This document shows, piece after piece, positions 13,042 to 15,879 of a stretch of DNA of 15,879 nt (the first letter of the stretch is position 1; each line of letters begins with the position of its first letter). The position numbers and the translations under genes are program-made. Source of the DNA: Streptomyces regalis (GTDB lineage: Bacteria; Actinomycetota; Actinomycetes; Streptomycetales; Streptomycetaceae); NCBI RefSeq assembly GCF_001509475.1, contig NZ_LLZG01000067.1:1-15879 (forward strand), written 5' to 3'. The notes beneath the pieces are model-generated. The model was not told where the DNA came from, made no database searches, and saw nothing but the letters and a program-made list of their open reading frames with translations.

Positions 13042-13713
13042 CTAGGCGTACGCGGAGATGTCCTTGATCATCGCGAAGCCCAGCCCGTATGCGCTCAGGC
13101 CCCTCCCGTACGCCCCCACGTGCACCCCTTCCTGGGTCGAGCCGGCCAGTACCCAGCCGAACTCGGACTCGCGGTAGTGGAAGTGCGTCGGGACGCCGTC
13201 CACCGGCAGGGAGAGCGTCGACCAGTCCGGACCGGCCAGGTCGTCCGCGAGGGCCCACGCCGTCTCCGTCTGCTGTTCCAGCCAGTCGTCGCGCAGCGAG
13301 TGGTCCATCTGCCCCGGCCAGGTGAAGGACAGCAGCCCCACCCCCGCGAGCCATGCCGCCGAGGACACCGACGTGGCCTCCAGGAGCCCCGTGCCGTCGG
13401 CGCTCCTGCGGGACGGATTCGCCGCGATGGTCACCACCACCGCGAACTTCTCCCGGTCCTCCGCCGTGGCCTCGTTGCGTACGGAAGGCTCGTCACCGTG
13501 CCCGATCGATCCGTGTTCCACGGCCCCGTCGGCCGCCATCCCGACCTGCATCAACCAGCGCGGCCCCGTGAAGGCCTCGTCGAGGCCGTACCACGGGAAG
13601 GGCGCCAACAGGTAGCCGTCGACCGTGCGCCGGGCGGAGGGGACCTGCTGTCCGCTCTCCGCGGCCGGTGCCTGCGCGACTGCCCGACTCGTCGTGTGAC
13701 TCGTCGTCTCCAT
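13042..13713 (-). CDS. Unrecognised 223-residue protein
   Basis: A soluble protein I do not recognise. Residues 1-28 are Ala/Ser/Thr/Gln-rich and probably disordered. The folded part begins TVDGYLLAPFPWYGLDEAFTGPRWLMQVG, then FAVVVTIAANPS, a long aromatic stretch SFTWPGQMDHSLRDDWLEQQTETAWALADDL, a strand pair WSTLSLPVDGVPTHFHYRES and EFGWVLAGSTQEGVHVGAYGRG, and ends GLGFAMIKDISAYA. The mix of strands and Trp-rich helix suggests a single compact alpha/beta domain, perhaps binding a ligand; no cysteine, P-loop or metal motif is seen. Codon use matches its neighbours, so it is not foreign. The ATG at 13713 follows AGGAGG by 11 nt, slightly long. Convergent with mrp across the strong terminator; co-oriented with tatB, 227 bp upstream. 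Confidence 0.85.
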   Translation of the reverse strand: METTSHTTSRAVAQAPAAESGQQVPSARRTVDGYLLAPFPWYGLDEAFTGPRWLMQVGMAADGAVEHGSIGHGDEPSVRNEATAEDREKFAVVVTIAANPSRRSADGTGLLEATSVSSAAWLAGVGLLSFTWPGQMDHSLRDDWLEQQTETAWALADDLAGPDWSTLSLPVDGVPTHFHYRESEFGWVLAGSTQEGVHVGAYGRGLSAYGLGFAMIKDISAYA

Positions 13714-13940
13714 GTGCCCGGACGCCTCCTAGCTCTCGCCGGACCAGCCCGGCCCGCCCCCCTTCGGGCGTACTCGTCCGGTCCGCACAACAACTCGGCA
13801 GCATAGCCACACCGCTCCGAGCAGCAGGGAAGCCGCCCGGCGCGTGGGGCGCACAGGGGGCGGGTTCAGGCCGCGCGCGACCCGGGCGGAGTATGAGAAG
13901 CGTCACGTACGAGGGGTCGTCCGCCCGGTGAGCGCACGGC
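13714..13940. other. Intergenic region tatB / 13042 gene
   Basis: 227 bp between the tatB stop and the start of the 13042 gene. It holds the AGGAGG ribosome site (13725-13730) and must contain any promoter specific to that gene. I found no strong hairpin after tatB and no coding potential. Confidence 0.4.
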
Positions 13941-14408
13941 TCAGGTGGCGTCCGCGTCGAAGGGCGGGCGCTCGTCGCGGGGGCTCTCGGGCTTCTTCGT
14001 CATGTCGACGCTGCCGCCGGAAGAAGCCGAGGTGGACGACGAGGAGGTGGACGACGACGAGGAGGAGGACCCGGACGACTCCGCGTCACGGCCGTGGACC
14101 GCGTCGGTGACCTCGGCCATTTCCTTCTTCAGGTCGAAGCCGTTGCGGATCTCCTTCAGCCCCAGTTCGTCGTTGTCCAGCTGCTTGCGGATGAACGTCT
14201 TGGGGTTGAGGTCCTCGAACTCGAAGTCCTTGAACTCCGGGCCCAGTTCCTGACGGATGTCCTCCTTGGCGCTCTCCGAGAACTCGCGGATCTTACGGAC
14301 CGTCCGCGTGATGTCCTGGATGACCTTCGGGAGCTTTTCCGGACCGAAGACGAGCACGGCGAGGACGATGATCGCCACCAGCTCGAACGTTCCTATGTCA
14401 TTGAACAC
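13941..14408 (-). CDS. tatB: TatB, twin-arginine translocase subunit
   Basis: A 155-residue subunit of the Tat system, which exports folded proteins with RR signal peptides; TatB pairs with TatC in the receptor complex. Begins MFNDIGTFELVAIIVLAVLV, with the single membrane helix at about 6-20, the FGP hinge (21-23), then the amphipathic helix KLPKVIQDITRTVRKIREFSESAKEDIRQEL (25-55). A charged second helical region precedes a Ser/Thr run (111-133). The GTG at 14408 is chosen because AAGGAG lies six bases upstream and the protein starts directly at the membrane helix; the frame extends further to 14486 without coding character. It follows htrA in the same direction at 216 bp, the typical actinobacterial pairing. 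Confidence 0.94.
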   Translation of the reverse strand: MFNDIGTFELVAIIVLAVLVFGPEKLPKVIQDITRTVRKIREFSESAKEDIRQELGPEFKDFEFEDLNPKTFIRKQLDNDELGLKEIRNGFDLKKEMAEVTDAVHGRDAESSGSSSSSSSTSSSSTSASSGGSVDMTKKPESPRDERPPFDADAT

Positions 14409-14624
14409 CTGAAGCTCCTTGCGATGTCCTCGGTCCTCGGCCCTCGGCGGTCTGTGTGGGTCTTCCGTGGTCCGGGCCGGATCCACGGTACCCGGCGATC
14501 CGCTACGACCGGTACTGTCCCGAGGCCTCCGATGCGAGTGGGCGTGCGGTTTTCCGGGTTGTTTGCCTTGTCAGGGCCCGTCTGGGGTGGTCGTGCGGGA
14601 CGCACTGTGACGTTTCTGTGAGTC
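14409..14624 (-). promoter_or_regulatory. htrA-tatB intergenic region
   Basis: 216 bp between the htrA stop and tatB start. It could hold a tatB promoter, but I see no convincing -35/-10 pair and no strong hairpin. The only firm element is the tatB ribosome site AAGGAG (14415-14420). Confidence 0.4.
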
Positions 14625-15879
14625 TCAGTCCCCGCTCGACGAGCCGAGTGTCAGCGAGATCCTGATCTCCTTGCCGCCGCGCTCCAAGGTCAGCTCCAGC
14701 CGGTCACCGGGGCGGTGGGCACGGGTCTTGACGATGAGTTCCTCGCCGGAGTGGACGCGCTGGCCGTCGACCGCGGTGATGACGTCGCCCGACTTGATGC
14801 CTGCCTTGTCGCCGGGGCCGCCCGCGGTGACCGCGGAGCCCCCGTCGCTGCCCTTCGCGCCTACACGGGCGCCGTCGCCGCTGTAGTCCATGTCGAGGGT
14901 GACGCCGATGACCGGGTGGGTCGCCCTGCCGGTGTTGATCAGCTCCTCGGCGACGCGCTTGGCCTGGTTGACCGGTATGGCGAAGCCGAGGCCGATGGAT
15001 CCGGACTGGCCGCTGTCCAGGTCGGAGCCGGTGTCGGCGGAGCGGATGGCCGAGTTGATGCCGATGACACGGGCGCGGGCGTCGAGGAGGGGACCACCGG
15101 AGTTGCCGGGGTTGATGGGCGCGTCGGTCTGAAGGGCGTCGACGTACGACACGTCGCTGCCGTCCTCGCTCTCGCCGCCGGCCGTGATGGGCCGCTCCTT
15201 GGCGCTGATGATGCCGGACGTGACGGTGCCGGCCAGGTCGAACGGGGCGCCGATGGCGACGACGGGGTCGCCGACCTCGACGTTGTCCGAGTTGCCGAGG
15301 GGCAGGGGCTGCAGGCCACTGACGCCGCTGACCTTGACGACGGCGAGGTCATAGCCGCTGTCCCGTCCGACGACGGTGGCCTCGGCGGTGTCACCACTGT
15401 GGAAGGTCACGGATATGTCGCCACTGTCGCCCGCAGGTTCGACGACGTGGTTGTTGGTGAGGATGTGACCGCGGGCGTCGAGGACGAATCCGGTGCCGGT
15501 GCCCTGCTCGTCGCTGCCGCTCACGTGCAGCGTCACCACACTGGGCAGGGCGCGCGCGGCGATCCCGGCAACGCTGTCCGGCGCCCGCCCGCCGGCCTCG
15601 GTCCCGGCCTGCGGCAGCTCCACGTCCCCCACACCGCCGTTGCGCTCGAGATACGCCCCGACCACGCCGCCCACGCCACCGGACACGAGCGCGATCAGCA
15701 GGGCCCCGACGAGGAGCACCTTCTTGGCACGCTTGCGCCGCTGCGCGTCGGTGACGACGGCGGCGCCGTTCTGCTGAAGGGGAGCGGAGGGATGGGTCGG
15801 GTTGGCGGGGTGCGCGGGGTGGGCCCAGGGGTCGTAGTTCTGCCAGGGGTTGGTGGGGGGTGGGGCGTCGGCGTAGGCG
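14625..15879 (-). CDS. htrA: HtrA/DegP-like membrane-anchored serine protease, N-terminus off window
   Basis: A trypsin-like (S1C) protease with one PDZ domain, tethered to the membrane with its catalytic part outside, degrading misfolded envelope proteins. At least 417 residues; the frame stays open from a possible GTG at 15719 to the window edge, reading a Pro/His/Asn-rich cytoplasmic tail (NPWQNYDPWAHPAHPANP) and a basic stop-transfer RRKRAKK, so the real start is outside. Counting from 15719: TM at 2-22, catalytic His91 (LTNNHVV), Asp124 (SGYDLAVVKV), Ser207 (NPGNSGGPLL), PDZ about 260-355. The triad is intact. Followed by tatB. I recall the S. coelicolor counterpart being called htrA3 in work on the CssRS secretion-stress regulon; equivalence is not proven here. 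Confidence 0.95.
   Translation of the reverse strand, partial: AYADAPPPTNPWQNYDPWAHPAHPANPTHPSAPLQQNGAAVVTDAQRRKRAKKVLLVGALLIALVSGGVGGVVGAYLERNGGVGDVELPQAGTEAGGRAPDSVAGIAARALPSVVTLHVSGSDEQGTGTGFVLDARGHILTNNHVVEPAGDSGDISVTFHSGDTAEATVVGRDSGYDLAVVKVSGVSGLQPLPLGNSDNVEVGDPVVAIGAPFDLAGTVTSGIISAKERPITAGGESEDGSDVSYVDALQTDAPINPGNSGGPLLDARARVIGINSAIRSADTGSDLDSGQSGSIGLGFAIPVNQAKRVAEELINTGRATHPVIGVTLDMDYSGDGARVGAKGSDGGSAVTAGGPGDKAGIKSGDVITAVDGQRVHSGEELIVKTRAHRPGDRLELTLERGGKEIRISLTLGSSSGD

Noticed and set aside
14409..14486. Longer TatB starting at 14486
   Set aside because: TatB proteins begin directly at the membrane helix, and the GTG at 14408 has an AAGGAG site six bases upstream.

Overview
The window is a very GC-rich stretch with GTG/ATG starts, strong third-position GC bias and short intergenic gaps. 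It reads as a chromosomal core segment of a Streptomyces or close relative. Supporting signs are the gene content and order (htrA-tatB, then mrp, a DUF1003 gene, an MgtE-N/CBS gene and corA), two intergenic sequences that resemble elements common in Streptomyces genomes, and several starts with a TANNNT box 6-7 nt upstream, typical of leaderless actinobacterial transcripts. From memory, Mycobacterium tuberculosis keeps a related order around Rv1223 (htrA), Rv1224 (tatB), Rv1229c (mrp), Rv1231c (DUF1003), Rv1232c (MgtE-N/CBS) and Rv1239c (corA). I found no transposase, integrase, CRISPR array, tRNA or rRNA.

Layout, left to right. 1-843(+): an alpha/beta hydrolase cut by the left edge. 909-1802(-): a NYN-domain putative ribonuclease, convergent with it. 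2010-2162(+): a 50-residue protein behind an AT-rich promoter region, closed by a perfect 17-bp hairpin. 2264-4773(-): MarC-family membrane protein, PHP-domain phosphoesterase and a zinc-ribbon (DUF6758-like) protein, separated by two repeat-like palindromic regions. 4899-6110(+): an MFS exporter with a palindromic, probably leaderless promoter. 6152-6736(-): a SUFU-domain protein. 6737-7243: a 507-bp structured, gene-poor region with a possible 15-codon upstream ORF. 7244-8359(+): CorA. 8392-8910(+): a small protein of unknown function. 8915-9670(-): a lipoprotein. 9904-11785(+): a soluble MgtE-N/CBS protein translationally overlapping a DUF1003 membrane protein. 11829-12962(+): Mrp. 12969-13016: a perfect 21-bp hairpin terminator. 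13042-13713(-): an unrecognised conserved-looking protein. 13941-14408(-): TatB. 14625-15879(-): a membrane-anchored HtrA protease whose N-terminus runs off the right edge.

Two themes link the genes. The right half is envelope and protein quality: HtrA and TatB are co-oriented and probably share expression, and Mrp handles Fe-S cluster loading. The centre is divalent-cation (Mg2+) handling: CorA, plus an MgtE regulatory half without the MgtE channel, co-translated with a two-helix DUF1003 protein. The best candidates for undescribed biology are that MgtE-N/CBS-DUF1003 pair, the long structured leader before corA, the dyad-embedded leaderless MFS promoter, and the isolated 50-residue gene with its own promoter and terminator. 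All functional assignments rest on motif recognition by eye; no database search was possible.
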